Positions 48,805-61,556 of a stretch of 64,000 nucleotides of DNA are shown here, piece after piece (positions within the stretch are counted from its first letter, which is position 1; each line of letters begins with the position of its first letter). The notes below the pieces were generated by a model. The model was given only the letters and a program-made list of their open reading frames with translations, did not search any database and had not been told where the DNA came from. Location: NCBI RefSeq assembly GCF_963678635.1, contig NC_087066.1, positions 14,735,171 to 14,799,170 of the forward strand, read 5' to 3'. The stretch is from Symsagittifera roscoffensis (taxonomy: Eukaryota > Xenacoelomorpha > Acoela > Convolutidae). The position numbers and the translations under genes were made by a program.

Positions 48805-50820
48805 TATTAAACAATTTTGACCAGGTTTTTGATATCGGCTTATTTGCATGCAAGTAATTTGCTTGCTTCTATATTTAGTTTACGATGGTACTAGAGTTTG
48901 TAAATTATACTAAAAATGCTTGTTTTTGACTGTTGGAGCAAAAATGTGGAGTGTTTGCAGCCACCCGCATCATATGCGTGCAACAAATACTTGCGCGAGC
49001 TGGTAATCATTATTTTCACGAGTTGTGGGGTAATGGTACTTTCTAATTCCATTGCTATTTAACACCTAAAATATGCAAAAAAAATGCAAAAACTGTGTGG
49101 CAAAAAAAAACTGGAGTCGAGAATGATTGCCAATCTAAAAGCTCAAACTGCGACAACTGACTTCTAAAATGGATAATATATCATATCAAAAGCGTTTCAG
49201 TCGTGATTTGAACGAGTTTAAAAACGTTTTTAAATTTTCCCCAGAGTTGGGAAAAACCGGGTTAAGTCTTTTGAGTTTGTCCAGTTTCGAGCGAGTAGAG
49301 TGATCTAGTAACGTTCGTTATGTACAAATATTAGCCATTAAGGCTCTAAAAATTTGGTTTTCTAAAAACGAAGCCAGTTTTGGAATTTATTGAGCGCTGT
49401 CTCGGTCACGTCAAATTGCATACAAATTTAGTGCAAAAAATTAGGAAAAACTTCGAATTTTTTTATAATCTTTTTTTCATTGAACTGTTTTTTTGTTCTT
49501 TTTTTTGAAGACAATTGCAGTATTTTGTGCGTAACTCGCAATTTTTGTCTGCGTTTGTATAGTTTTTTTGATCACATCACTCAGAAGAAACGACAACAAC
49601 GCTAATTTGAAGTTTCAAAAAAAAATTTTAGTTTCTTTACGATTGTGGTCAGAACTTTTTGTGCTACTTGCACAGCCTCCCAGCTGTTTTTGTTCAATTT
49701 TGCACGTTGTTTGAAAAACATTGGCGATTTAAATTATCAGGACAAAATGAACAAACCTTTAAATTTTAAATGGGTCATTTTGGTGTTTTAATTAATCAAC
49801 AGTTACGCTGAAATTACCGAGTTAATTGATGAAAAATTATACCAAAAGACGCCTCATACACAGTCTAACAAAATTCTAGGAGTTTTTACTTCCAAAATTT
49901 TGTGTAAAACGTCTGAATTTTGCTTAAAGCAAAATTTTTGATTTTAAATGGTAAAAAAGATCTTTATTGGCTATCAACCAAAAATGTATTCTCTTATACA
50001 ATTTTTATGGAAATTCAATCCTTCTAGAACCTTGCGAGACTGTGTGAGAAGCTTTTTTGGTATAAATTTTTCATCAATTAGCTCGGTAGCTTCAGCCTAA
50101 CTCTTGATTAGTTAAACAGAACCAAAATGATACCTTTTTGGGGTGAAATTTTAGTTGAGAAATTTGGAGAAAAAATTGCATATTAAATCTGTTGAAATTC
50201 TAAGCAACTTCTGTTCTATTCTTGTTTTGTCTAATCTTAAATCAAAATCAATTTGAGACAATTCGTTTGAATTGTTGATTGTTGTTCGTTGTGTCTAGTT
50301 GAATCAAAACAGCCCTGCATAAATTTATCTTGCTCGAGCAGTTTTTTACTCGACTTTCCATCAAACTTTAATAAAAGAAATCAACAGGAATTTAAGAGGA
50401 AAATGATTTTTTTGTTTTTTCTTATATATATGATTGACAAGTTGCTCATATATGTTACATATACCGATGAGTTCTATAGCAAACCTAAAAATCTTTTTTG
50501 AATATGAATAACCCAACCGAAGTCTATATGAACGAAAAAGGAGTATATTAACGTATTTTCTGCAGCTTTTTCGGAACTGTTTTTAAAAAACCCACTATTT
50601 GGTGTTATATAAACGAATCAGTATATACGCTAGCTACCATTTAAACCAATCAAAAATACGCAAATGTTACCCAATATAAATATTTACCCAATATAGTAAA
50701 AATTGTGTTACAGTTACGTAAAGTAACAGTTAAGTAATGCTTTGTTTCAATCAAACGACGCAGCTTTCGGCTCGTTATAATACAATAAACTCTCAATTGT
50801 TCACACCCTAACTTTCATAC

Positions 50821-51010
50821 CGATGATGCTGTTGTCGCATTTGACACATGTGGGCGCACACTTGTCAGCATAGCACTCCTTGCACACCCTCTGCCCTTCC
50901 ACAGTGTAGAAGGAGAGTCCGGCCAGACCCCTGGAACACCTGGAGCAGGTGAAGCACCTCGAGTGGAACTTGTTCCCGTCACTCGTCACTTTCGGCTCAT
51001 CGCCCAGCGG
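50821..51010 (-). CDS. LIM-domain protein, exon 2 (contig C)
   Basis: 190 bases, acceptor AG at 51012-51011, donor GT at 50820-50819. It joins exon 1 (61556-61533) upstream and exon 3 (6492-6350, contig A) downstream in matching phase, giving the complete 118-residue two-LIM protein. Zinc ligands are listed under exon 3 and the contig B exon 2. Intron 1 is about 10.5 kb in this allele and contains nested genes on the opposite strand. Small two-LIM proteins of this size act as adaptors; which family (LMO, CRP, FHL-like) it belongs to cannot be told from the sequence alone. Confidence 0.87.
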
Positions 51011-51699
51011 CTGAAAATTTCATTTTGGTATCGATGGACTGTTCATGTTTTGAAAACATCTGAAAATTTTGGAAAAAAGTTGAATTTAAAACTAAATGCG
51101 CTTTCCCAAATAAATAGACACTATGTATTTAGAATTAGTCGGAATTATTTGTTGTACTAAAATTCTTGACTGTTTCAAAATTTTAAATCAATTCATAAAA
51201 GTTCGTTTCAAAAACATAGAAAACGGTAGGATCAAAAATAGCTTATTTAAAATTCAACAAAGCGTTTTCCTTTAATTACTATCAGATGAGATGAGACCAC
51301 TCCTAAACAAGTAGAAAAAAAATGTCGCCAGAATTATATAACTCAAGCCATATTGTGTTTCCCAATGTTTTTTCACAACTTCAATTAAAAACACTTATAA
51401 TGAAAAACAGGCAAATATTAAACACAAGCTCAGCGTGGCCAAAATTTAGCGTTGCCATGACGCACACCTGCATGTTGCAAAACTTCCGCATTTTTAGCTT
51501 ATATTAGTGAATGCGTGTTTCTATTTTGACGTGCGTTTTGGTAGTTTTTGTCAAGTTTTGACAGCGCTATTCTAGCCTTTTTTCAATTTCACTGCACTCT
51601 AGCTATATAGCAGTTTTGCGATCTCTAAAACACTAAAAACCCTACATTTATTGCGCGCTTAATTCGCATTTTTGCCAGCTAAGATTTATTCAAAAAGCA

Positions 51700-52420
51700 A
51701 TGAGTACTTCTAATCTTTCGACTGGATACGGATCTATAAGGCACCACGACGAGGGAGATTCACTAGACGAGGGTGATGATAATGACCTGAGCACAGTAGC
51801 TGCAAACTCACTGAATCAAAGTGAATCCAGCATTCAATTAAACTTTCCTGAAACAAATTCAGACCTCAATTTGGAGCGATCATTCAGTGCAGTCATCCTA
51901 CCATAAAACGACTCTGTCATTTCCAGGACCGATGGTGTTGGTTTGCTTAATCAAACTATTACGCAGCAATTTAACCTTCCGTGTGTATCGGAGCAGTCGA
52001 GAGCAAAAAATTGGCAGCAAGATGGGAAAAGCTTAGCTAGTGAGCTTAAAAAAATGCTGGCATCAAGAAGAGGCTTCATTGGCAGCTCTGATTTTCAATT
52101 GCTCCACACGGAGTTGGAAGGTTTTTTAGGAACTGTATCCAAAGTAATTCAAGAAAACATTATCACTAATACAGCTGCCAGATAAAAAAAATAACAGAAA
52201 AGAACCACAGAACAAAAATATGACCGTTTATCAGATCGAAAGTAGAAACGGTTTGCACAATGTACAAAATGGGTTCAGAAAGTTTCAGAGTTGGATAAAG
52301 ACATTCATGATAAAATCAGCGAATTCTTTATTCATTCCTATAAATTTGACTGGTTTTTCATATTTGGAGCTTTTTCGATGCTATCGGAAGCACAAGAGAA
52401 CCTCTCGAGACTCGTGAAAA
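51700..52420 (+). pseudogene. Decayed paralogue of the hexapeptide-repeat gene (contig C)
   Basis: Allele of 44944-45708. The in-frame TAA at 51904-51906 is shared; a further TAA at 52183 and a frameshift before 52220 are specific to this copy. Upstream (51320-51690) and downstream sequence is also related to that around 55678-56628, showing duplication of a block of several kilobases. Confidence 0.6.
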
Positions 52421-55400
52421 CTATACCGTTGACCAATGGGAGAAAAGTTTGTTAATTTGTTAGGAATACACACACTCAGTCCAGCCTGACTTTTTTGGAT
52501 TCCTTCTCTTTAATATTTCATTTTTTGTTATAAATAAGTGCTATAAATGTTGTAAAGGATTATTATTGACTGAATACGTAGTATGTGAGCATTCGATAGT
52601 GATGGAAATTGAAATCCTTCTTCGGGTAAAACCATCCAAAAAATGTGATACCCAGTAAAATAATCTGAAACAACGGTTTAATCTGGAATGAGTTCTTGCA
52701 CCTTAGAGCATTATCGTTCACTGCATAAGTACGACTACATCAGACTATTCAGCCTAAATATTAACTGTCCCTTCGAATTACTATCGCAATTAATTAACGA
52801 AAAGCAGTGATAGATAGAATAAAAAGAAAGAATAAGATTTAAAAACAAGTTCATCAGCTGAAAGCTATTTATAAAACAAATGATTTAAGATGTCAAAAAA
52901 ATATAGAAAATTGGTTACCTGAAAAAGTTTCAATAAAATCAGGTAAAATTTTAAATGACATCGAGAAATTGAAGCTCTTAACTGTTCTGCACAAAAATTT
53001 CTATATACTTTGTTTTACAACGTTAATAAAACATACCATTTGAACTAAATTACCTATTTCTTCGACTGGTAATAGTACTGATGTTCGATAATCAATCGGT
53101 CATTGTTTTAAATAATGAAAAATAATTGTTTTGAAACGTTGGGACAAATTGATTTAGGAGCTTTTTCAATTCCAAGGTTATTAAATTTGAAAGACTGAAT
53201 TGAATAAAATGGTTTTAAAAGTTTTTTTTTTCTGGTAGATATAAGTTTTTTTAGATTTGTTGTACTGGTGCTATTATAATCAGACTAATGCCAAGGAGTT
53301 CACATGAAATTATAGGCACTGCGTGAGCCAAATAGAATCTTGAGAAACAATTGCTTAAAACACCTACACCGCCCTCATACACAAATGTTACGCATCTGAA
53401 TGCTTTCATGAACACTTAATCTATTTTATCTGTAAATTCCTAAACTCTAAACACTATTTTTCGTTTAATGGAAGTTCATATCATCTTTCAACCTTTTGCT
53501 GCCTAAAAATAAATAAATTTAATTGAAAATATTGAATTATATTTAAAAACCATATGCGCCCATATTTTCGTTTGGAATTGATGTTTAAGTGTATCAAATG
53601 CTTTCTATAAATATATGACAAGAACCAAGCCCACACTCCTCTGTTTATGAGTTTTCGGATAAAATCAATGACGCACAAATAGGCATGGATACATAAAAAA
53701 ATTTAATGGAAAGTAAACTGCTCAGGTATGAAAGTATTAAGTTTTTTTTTCGAAAGACAACATTTTTTAACTACTAATTTTTGAATGACAAAAAATTTTG
53801 GAACACGTACAGACAATTCCGCCAACAGAGATTCCGTCAATTTGAGATGGAAACAAAATCTCAGCCAAAAAAAAACAGACTCTTCGGCCCGTGAAGTCCC
53901 GTCAAAATAGACCATTTAGTTAATTCAGTCATCATCAAAATTTAAATAACTAAGCTGGTGCCAAAAATTGGAGTGATTCGCAAACGCATATTCAATTGCT
54001 CTATACTTCTGAAACCGAATCAAAGGTAAGCAGCTCCTTGGCGCGAAGCGCCGCCAGCGGTCGCTACTTGCCAATGTCGCTGTACTTACAATTGTGCTTT
54101 GTAAGCAACTTACTTCTATTCGTGGGAGTTTCGACTGGCTGAAATGTCTGTGCGTTTTGACTAAGTTGTTTGGTTTTCAAATTAGCTGAGTTTTCATTCG
54201 GCGATTTTTCTTTGCGTCTGTATGGTAGCCTTCGACAGTGCAGGATGTTTGACCATTTTTTCAGAAAAAATCCCCGATAACATTTTGTCTGGTACGAACA
54301 TCCAAATTGTGATAAAAAGTACAAATTCCGAAGTACGGACTTAGTTTGGAATTAGGTCCCATGCCACGTGACCAAGATTTTCATTCAAAATCGATATCAG
54401 TTTCAAACAAGGTCTGATTTCACAATTTTCGGATATACGAAATAACCAACCCTCGCACTGTCAGATAATTCCTCTGACACGAAACGATGAAATAATATTT
54501 ACAGTTTTACTGCTTGTTACTAATAAATACTTTAGTCCACGGCAGACTGGCTGAACTTCAAAGATATTGATATAAATTGCGGTTTTAATTTGAAGACATG
54601 AAACAAATTTAAGCTTTACAGATATCTTGAAACTGTTTTGATCTCAGAGTTTTTTTAACAAATAAGGGTAAAAACAAGCAAAATCTTGGTCAATGTTTGA
54701 AATTACTCTTAAGAAAAAAAAACATTGAAAACAGAGAAACGGTTTACAATGGAAAAAATCAGAATTTACAATTTTTCGAGCTTTGATCTAATTTTGAGCT
54801 GTTAAGGCGAGTGAGTAGATGCTAAAATGGGCTTATGAAAAAGTAAATCTCAGAATTCAAGTTGAGCTATGAAAAATTAGATTTAATACTGAAAGAAAAA
54901 TTTTCGAAGTTTTTAGCGCCTTTCGAAACAGTTTTCTGCAGCAAAAACTACGACACCATTTTTAAAAAGAAAATTTTCTCTGTTTTTTTTTGAGGAATAC
55001 CATAATTCACGCAAGCTTGAGGTCATTTCAAGCGTGATTATGGATTTTTCTGATAAAGATAAACATGACAACCTGAAATTTTTGACGTTATTACGGAAGC
55101 GTGAGGAACTAAAGAAGCTCTCCAAAATAGAGAGGCTTTATGTTTTTTTTTAGGTTTTAGTCCGAATTAGTATTTATTTTGTCTCAAAAATAGATATCAA
55201 TCTGAAATCTGCAAAAATCGCTTAAAATGGTTTAAAAAAGCTAAGAACAATATATCTTTTTTAAAGATGCAACGCTACGTTTTCCATCAATTACAATCAG
55301 ATAACACCATTAGCAAGCAACATTGGGAAAAGAATGTTTCCACAATTATATAATTCCGGCAACAATCCTTTTTCCCTGAGGTTGTTTCACATTATCAACA

Positions 55401-55677
55401 AAAATCACCTGCAACGAAATACAAACAAAAGAAACCTTAAACGCCAGTTCAGTGTGAACAATGTTTCAGCGTTACCATCGAGCACACCTGTTTGTTGCAA
55501 AAAATGCACACTTTTTAGCTTAGGTTTGTGCATTCTTGCTTGCGTTTTGGCACTTTTTGTCATTTTTTCCTATCCCAATTTAAAAATTGTCATTTTTCCT
55601 GCCTTATAACGCCTGCATTTAGAGATCGTAACATTGCTGTTTTCATCTGCTGCCTGGATATATCCGAAACAAAAGCT

Positions 55678-56628
55678 ATGAGTACTTTGGGTTCAAGTGG
55701 GTATGGATCTTCATGGAGCCCGTCATTGTACGCGGATGATTCAGTGCACGAGGGCGATGCTCTTAGTATAGTAAGTGCAGACTCTCTGCACCAAAGTGAA
55801 GTCAGCAGTGAAGTCCGAAGTGAATTTTCTGAAACAAATTTAGATCCCAGTTTGGTGCGTCCAATCAGAGCAATCATGCCACCACAAATCGAATCTGTCA
55901 TTTCTAGAACCGATCATTTCGATTTCTTAAATCAAACTGTTACGGAGGGTTTGATTAATATGGAGAGGTTGAATATTTCTGAGGACTTGAATATTCCCGA
56001 GGAATTGGATATTCCCGAGGAATTGGATATTCCCGAGGAATTGGATATTCCCGAGGAATTGGATATTCCCGAGGAATTGGATATTCCCGAGGAATTGGAT
56101 ATTCCAGGAGAGTTGAACATTCCAGGAGAGTTGAACATTCCAGGAGAGTTGAACATTCCAGGAGAGTTGAATAATCCGCAGGAGCTGAATATTCCCAAAG
56201 ATTTGTATATTCCGCGTGTCTCAGAACAATCGAGCGTCGAAAATAGAAAGCAGGATGGAAAAAGTTTAGCCAGCGAGCTTAAAAATAAGTTGCTGGAAAC
56301 GAGAAGCGACTTAATTAGCAGCAGTGATTTGCAATGTATCCGAACGGAGCTGGACGCTTGCCTGACAATTGTATCACGCTTACTTCTTCTAAATGACATC
56401 AATGTCAATGCAAATGCCGCAAAAACAGACGTTGAAAATGACATAAATAATCCAGAGAGTGAAAAAACAGCAGATTGTCACATGGGAAGTCGAAAGAGAA
56501 TGAGAAATGTACAAAGAGGCATCAGAAAATCTCAACTCAAAAAAAGACTTAATATGAGGACTCCGAAAATCATCAATAACTCAGTGTTTTATTTATCATC
56601 GAAACCAGGGTGGAATTCAGATGCATGA
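55678..56628 (+). CDS. Hexapeptide-repeat protein, 316 residues (contig C allele)
   Basis: Intact frame from ATG 55678 to TGA, allele of 35654-36589. The repeat block (about 55980-56180) has six IPEELD-type units followed by four IPGELN units. Contig B has five of the first type and more diverged second-type units. It also carries an extra SEVSSEVR segment near residue 40. Differences are in-frame, as expected for selection on a protein. No known domain; the acidic first half and basic C-terminus suggest a nucleic-acid or chromatin partner, but this is a guess. Confidence 0.6.
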   Translation: MSTLGSSGYGSSWSPSLYADDSVHEGDALSIVSADSLHQSEVSSEVRSEFSETNLDPSLVRPIRAIMPPQIESVISRTDHFDFLNQTVTEGLINMERLNISEDLNIPEELDIPEELDIPEELDIPEELDIPEELDIPEELDIPGELNIPGELNIPGELNIPGELNNPQELNIPKDLYIPRVSEQSSVENRKQDGKSLASELKNKLLETRSDLISSSDLQCIRTELDACLTIVSRLLLLNDINVNANAAKTDVENDINNPESEKTADCHMGSRKRMRNVQRGIRKSQLKKRLNMRTPKIINNSVFYLSSKPGWNSDA

Positions 56629-57849
56629 TTAAACCTCTCGAAACTCGTTGCAATTTTATTTCAGTTTCTGGCGCGGATATTAAAATATACCCTGTTATAA
56701 CCGTGTATGTTCAAAAATACCCAAAAACGCTATATCTGGTTAGAAGATCCAAATTGTGATAAATAGTACAAAAGTGTGAAGCACAGGTTTAATCTGAAAC
56801 CAGGTCTCATATGACGTGACCACTAATTTATATCAAAATTGATATATCCGCTTAAAACAATGCCTGATGTCACAATTTTTGGATATGCGAACTATCGAAA
56901 GGTCGCACTATCAGATATTTGCTCCAGCGCCCAGACCATGAATTTTTTTATCGTGTTCTATTGTTTGTTGTAAATAAATACTTTAATCAGCAGAGTGTGC
57001 TGAAGTTCAAACACGTTACCGAAAACTTCAATTTTCTAAAATATTTTAATTGTAAAATGCGGTTCAAAATCGAAAACGTTTTTTAAAAGTTCTTGAAATT
57101 AACTTCAAAAAATAAAATTCGAAAACAGAACAACAGTATGCAATGGTCAATTACACTTCTACTTTTTTCAAAATGTCCGTCCAGGTACAGCATAAAGTTT
57201 AATAATTGCAACTCCCACGTACGTCCGCTGGTTTTGGGGACAACAAAAATTTCGTGGCCAGGAAGGAGAACGAAGTCAATGAATTTTCTTCTATGTATAT
57301 TGCAATTGACAAAATGTCACGTTTTGTTCAAAACATTGAAAAAGGGGAGGAACTTTGCTTTCGGCTATTCTTAGTTTTTTTTTGCACCAACTGACTATCT
57401 TTGCTACTGTTCAAATTTTGTTTGGAAAATATTCGATGCTTCACTCAAACTTGAGATCATATCATCCCAGATTGTGGATTACGCTGACTGATAATTTGAT
57501 CTTAATGCGTTCTAGGCCAGATGAGCTACTCATTAACATTAGCTTCGAAATTGTTTCAGTTCTTACAAGGAAGAAGAATAGTTAACCAAAAATAGTTAAG
57601 AAGGGAAATGTTAACCAAAAAATTCTAACCTAACACCTCGCCAGATCAAAAAAACATTGAAGTGGTAACTACACGAGCTTTTGACCTATAGTTATGTTAT
57701 AAAATCATGAGCAATTAATTTAGCTTGAGGCGCAATCGCGTTAAAAAGTGTGGAACCGTTCTCTTAAAACGGTTGATTTTTTCGAGATTGTTAAAACTGT
57801 TGAGTAAAATGTTTCTACGAGCCTAGTTGATTTGATGTACAGCCAAAAT

Positions 57850-58240
57850 TAAACTGAGAAAACAGAAAGCAAACAAGAAAAAAATATTAGGAAAAAAGAA
57901 GCAAACAAGAAGCAAACAAAAAGCAAATTGATGAAACAAGAATCAAACATCGAGTAAATTGATAAAAGACGAATCAAACAAGAAGCAAACTGACGAAACA
58001 CGAAGCAAACAAGAAGCAAATTGATTAAACAAGATGTAAAGAAGTTGAAAGCTAATGATAAAAAGCAAACAAACAGCAAATTGATGAAAATTGGAGTAAG
58101 CAAGGAGCTAGATGATGAAAAAAGAAGCAAGCAAATTAAACAAGATGCAAACAAGCTGGAAACTAATGATATAAAAAACAAGAAGCAAACAATTGAAACA
58201 GGAAAAAAAAGAAGCAAATTGATGAAACAAGAGAGGCGAT
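57850..58240. repeat. Purine-rich minisatellite (contig C copy)
   Basis: Tandem phrases such as 'gaagcaaacaagaagcaaat' and 'tgatgaaacaag', allelic to 10838-11248. Open frames across it are artefacts. Confidence 0.75.
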
Positions 58241-58299
58241 TTTACTATTATAACTTTTCTAATTGTTGCAAAGTGAATTGTTGATAAATTCTAGATGGC

Positions 58300-58430
58300 A
58301 GGACAATCTACCCTATTCCAAACTACCCTTAACATTCTACCTTATGCCATTATACCCTACATACGAATCTACCCTATACCAATCTACCCTATACTAATCT
58401 ACCCTATACTAATCTGCCCTATATACCATA
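58300..58430 (+). repeat. 15 bp tandem repeats upstream of the MULE gene
   Basis: Five or six units of AATCTACCCTATACT with variants, lying about 270 bp upstream of the transposase ATG and inside the contig C-specific insertion. They may be terminal or regulatory repeats of that element. Confidence 0.6.
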
Positions 58431-58698
58431 ATGAGGTCCCATAAGGTTATCTTTCAAAGTCCTAATTAGAATCGGAAAGATACAGCACGTGTTAATACAT
58501 TTGAGTCTAAATTTTTGGACTCAATTTGAGTCTTTCACTTAAGAAAATTGTTCTAAAGACTAAATCGCAATTAGAGCCTCAAAATCTGAAATTTGTCTCA
58601 ATTAACAAGTTATAATCCCCAATTTTCGAAATCACGTACAAAAATGAAACCGAAACTACGTCATTATATCATTTTTCCTTGGAATAACATTTACCAAA

Positions 58699-60159
58699 AT
58701 GAGTCAAATTTCTTGGGGTCTATCCCAACAGAATCAGAGAACGCTTGTAATCGGTGGCCACAAAATTACGAAAAAACAGGAAACAAAGAATGGAAACATT
58801 CACTGGAAGTGTTCAAGATGGGGGTCCCATAAATGCAAAACGACAGCAATAACCCGAGAAAACGATCTTATTTCCTCTAGAAATGAGCACACGCACGAAA
58901 TATTTTCTGGTAGTTCGGATGCAAGGCTTTTCGTGCAGAAAATGAAACATGACACAAAAATTCAGCAAGTTCCAGTCAATAGCATAATTTTAGCAAACGG
59001 CCTGCAGTCTGTCTCCGAAGAAAAAGCAGTTCAATTAGCTCTTCCTTGTCGGTCGGCCATTAATTGGGCCCTCAATCGACAGAAGGTAAATGATAGACCC
59101 ACATTGCCTCCAATTTTTGACAGACATTTTGAAGTGCCAAAGCAACACGAGGATTTTTGCGTCTTCGATAGCGGCATTGAAGATCCAGAAAGGGTGTTGA
59201 TTTTCGGAGATCGGGACAATATCCAGAGTTTGATATTACATGGAGATGTTTGGCTGTGTGATGGAACGTTCAAAGTTTGCCCGATTCAATTTTATCAAAT
59301 TTACACCATCCACATTCAACTCGCTGGATTTTACCCCCCCCCCCTGCATTTATGCACTGTTGCCCAACAAAACAGAACTGACTTACAAAAAGCTACTGAG
59401 GGGTTATCAGCCATCACCAAAAACACCGAGCCTCACCGCATTCTCCTCGATTTTGAACGTGCAGCACTGAACGCTTTCGCTAGTCATCATACCGTTGCGT
59501 TGCTGAAAGGCTGCTATTTTCTTTCATGTCAAGCGTTCAACCGGAAAATAAACGAAGTGGGCCTAAAGCGACTGTACAAAACTAATCACGATCTCAATTT
59601 GTCATTGCGCTTAGTTCCAGCTCTAAGTTTTGTACCAGTTGAAATGGTCAATGCTGCGGTTGACTTGGTTATTGAGGAAATCGAAAACGTGTCGGAGAAA
59701 TTTGATCTTGACGACAACATCACTGAAAAACTTGATGAGGTAGCCTCATACTTCCAGCGCACCTACATCAAAGGCGAAACCATCGGAAGGAATTCTAGCG
59801 AACCTCTCTTTCCTGTAAACCTTTGGAATCATTCCGAAGAAGCAGCTGCTGGGTTAATAAGGACAACAAATGCTGTAGAAGGCTGGCATCTTGGCGTTGC
59901 TACTCTATTTAAAGGAAACCACCCATACGTTCACACCTTTTTGGAACAAATCAAACTGGATGCTGCCAATCAGAAATTCAATATAATGAAAGCAATGGGA
60001 GGAAACATCAACCCCAGTCGAAAGAAGTACAGGGAATTGAATGAGAAAGTGAAAAACATTTGCAACAATTTTAACAAAATTTCTACTTTAACATATTTGT
60101 ATTCTCTCGCGCAAGACCAGAAATTGATAAAAACTGAAGTCCATATAATAAATTGTTGA
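58699..60159 (+). CDS. MULE-type transposase with FLYWCH zinc finger, two frameshift sites
   Basis: The frame has 486 codons. Residues 15-75 form a FLYWCH-type finger (HWKCSRWGSHKC...HTHE) used for DNA binding. The central part is a MULE transposase core: WLCDGTFKV (first Asp), LLDFERAALNAF (second Asp) and TTNAVEGWH (candidate Glu). A typical YALLPNKTELTYKKLL segment is present only in the next frame (59345-59400). The reading frame leaves it at an 11-base C run (59335-59345) and the normal frame resumes after a GGGG at 59400. These two homopolymer sites are compensating single-base indels, either assembly errors or decay. The gene is absent from the other allele. Neighbouring 15 bp repeats belong to the same insertion. 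Confidence 0.75.
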   Translation: MSQISWGLSQQNQRTLVIGGHKITKKQETKNGNIHWKCSRWGSHKCKTTAITRENDLISSRNEHTHEIFSGSSDARLFVQKMKHDTKIQQVPVNSIILANGLQSVSEEKAVQLALPCRSAINWALNRQKVNDRPTLPPIFDRHFEVPKQHEDFCVFDSGIEDPERVLIFGDRDNIQSLILHGDVWLCDGTFKVCPIQFYQIYTIHIQLAGFYPPPLHLCTVAQQNRTDLQKATEGLSAITKNTEPHRILLDFERAALNAFASHHTVALLKGCYFLSCQAFNRKINEVGLKRLYKTNHDLNLSLRLVPALSFVPVEMVNAAVDLVIEEIENVSEKFDLDDNITEKLDEVASYFQRTYIKGETIGRNSSEPLFPVNLWNHSEEAAAGLIRTTNAVEGWHLGVATLFKGNHPYVHTFLEQIKLDAANQKFNIMKAMGGNINPSRKKYRELNEKVKNICNNFNKISTLTYLYSLAQDQKLIKTEVHIINC

Positions 60160-61532
60160 CTATTTATTTAACCGAAAAGAAGATAACAAAGGTTTTTGAT
60201 TTCATTTTTTTCTCGCTGGTGAAACCTGCAGAGATAAAACTTGACTTAATTTGAACCGGAAAAAGAGGACTTTCTGATATTATCAATTGAGAATCAGTTT
60301 TTTATGAAAACTATCAAATAATTTCTTTTTTAATGTTCATAAGGTCTATCAAAAACATTGAGGACATTTTTAGCAGCACAGCTTGTCTCAATTTACTTTT
60401 GGAATGCAAGTGCTACTGGTTCAGAACAAAAAATGGTATAAAGCAGTGCGTAACGATTTACATTCTGGTTGATTTTAAAAATTTTTAAGTTTTGAAATTA
60501 TTTGCAACATTTTCCGATTTTTAAACAGGGCAATTTGTTTTATCTTTGAGACTATGACATTTATAGTAGAAAAAAAATTCACTCAGTTCAAACTTTTTCA
60601 ACAACGGTTTGTAATTTCGTGTAATAAAATTTCTGACCATTTTTTTTAAAATTGAGGCTCCTTTTTGATTGAGATCTTTTATTTTCTAGTGTTTTAAATA
60701 GAAAACGTATGCAGTGTTTGTTTAATTATCCGGCTAAAAGGAACAGAATATGAGACATTAAACAAATTTTTCCAAAATTGGATTGAGATTAAATAAAAAA
60801 ATAAAGAAAAAAAGTTGCGTAAAATTGTACCAGATATTTTAGGAGTAATTTTTTTGGAGAAATCCACAAATTTTGAACGGTATAAGCTCCAAAAAGTTTA
60901 TAATTTAATTACCATTTTTTGATAGCCATTTGATTTCTAAACATTTTTTCCAAATAAAGTTGCAATTCTGTGTTTGTACTTCTCTGGTTTTTTGTTGAGC
61001 TGGATAAGGGACTCTCTTTGATATAACTTGCTCATCAATTAGGTTAAGACCATTTATTCACGAGGGAAAGGATCAACATAAGAACTGTAAATCTCATCGC
61101 GGAAAACCGTTGTTGTGCCCCTGCTTCGGAACTTCATGCATTTATTTTGGTAATTTTGACTCCGGTTTCAGAAAAACAAACTGCCCACAATAAACCTGCA
61201 AATTTTAGTTCTGTTCTTTGTTCTGTTCTTTTTTGTCTTAGCAATTTTTTGTTCTGTTCTTTTTCGTCTAATCTCGACTCAATTTTAGAATAAAAAATAC
61301 TTTCAAATTTTCTTCATGTTTTTCGGATATAATTTAAATCGGCCCTGTATAACTGTCACTTGAAATAATTTATCGATTGATCTCTTCCATTTTTGATTGA
61401 TTTTTTGAAAGCGTTGCTTGACATGAAGTCTAAAAACGCCGCAATGCAAGACGAATGCAACAAAATTTGGAAAAGTAGAATAAAAGCTATTTAAAAACTT
61501 AACAGTGCAACGAATCAAAATTAAAAGATTAC

Positions 61533-61556
61533 CTTCTTGCATTCGAAGCAATCCAT
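61533..61556 (-). CDS. LIM-domain protein, exon 1 (contig C)
   Basis: ATG at 61556-61554, eight codons (MDCFECKK), donor GT at 61532-61531, phase 0. It supplies zinc ligands C3 and C6 of LIM1. The upstream region (61557 onwards) is the 5' untranslated region and promoter of the gene; no clear TATA box was identified. Confidence 0.8.
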
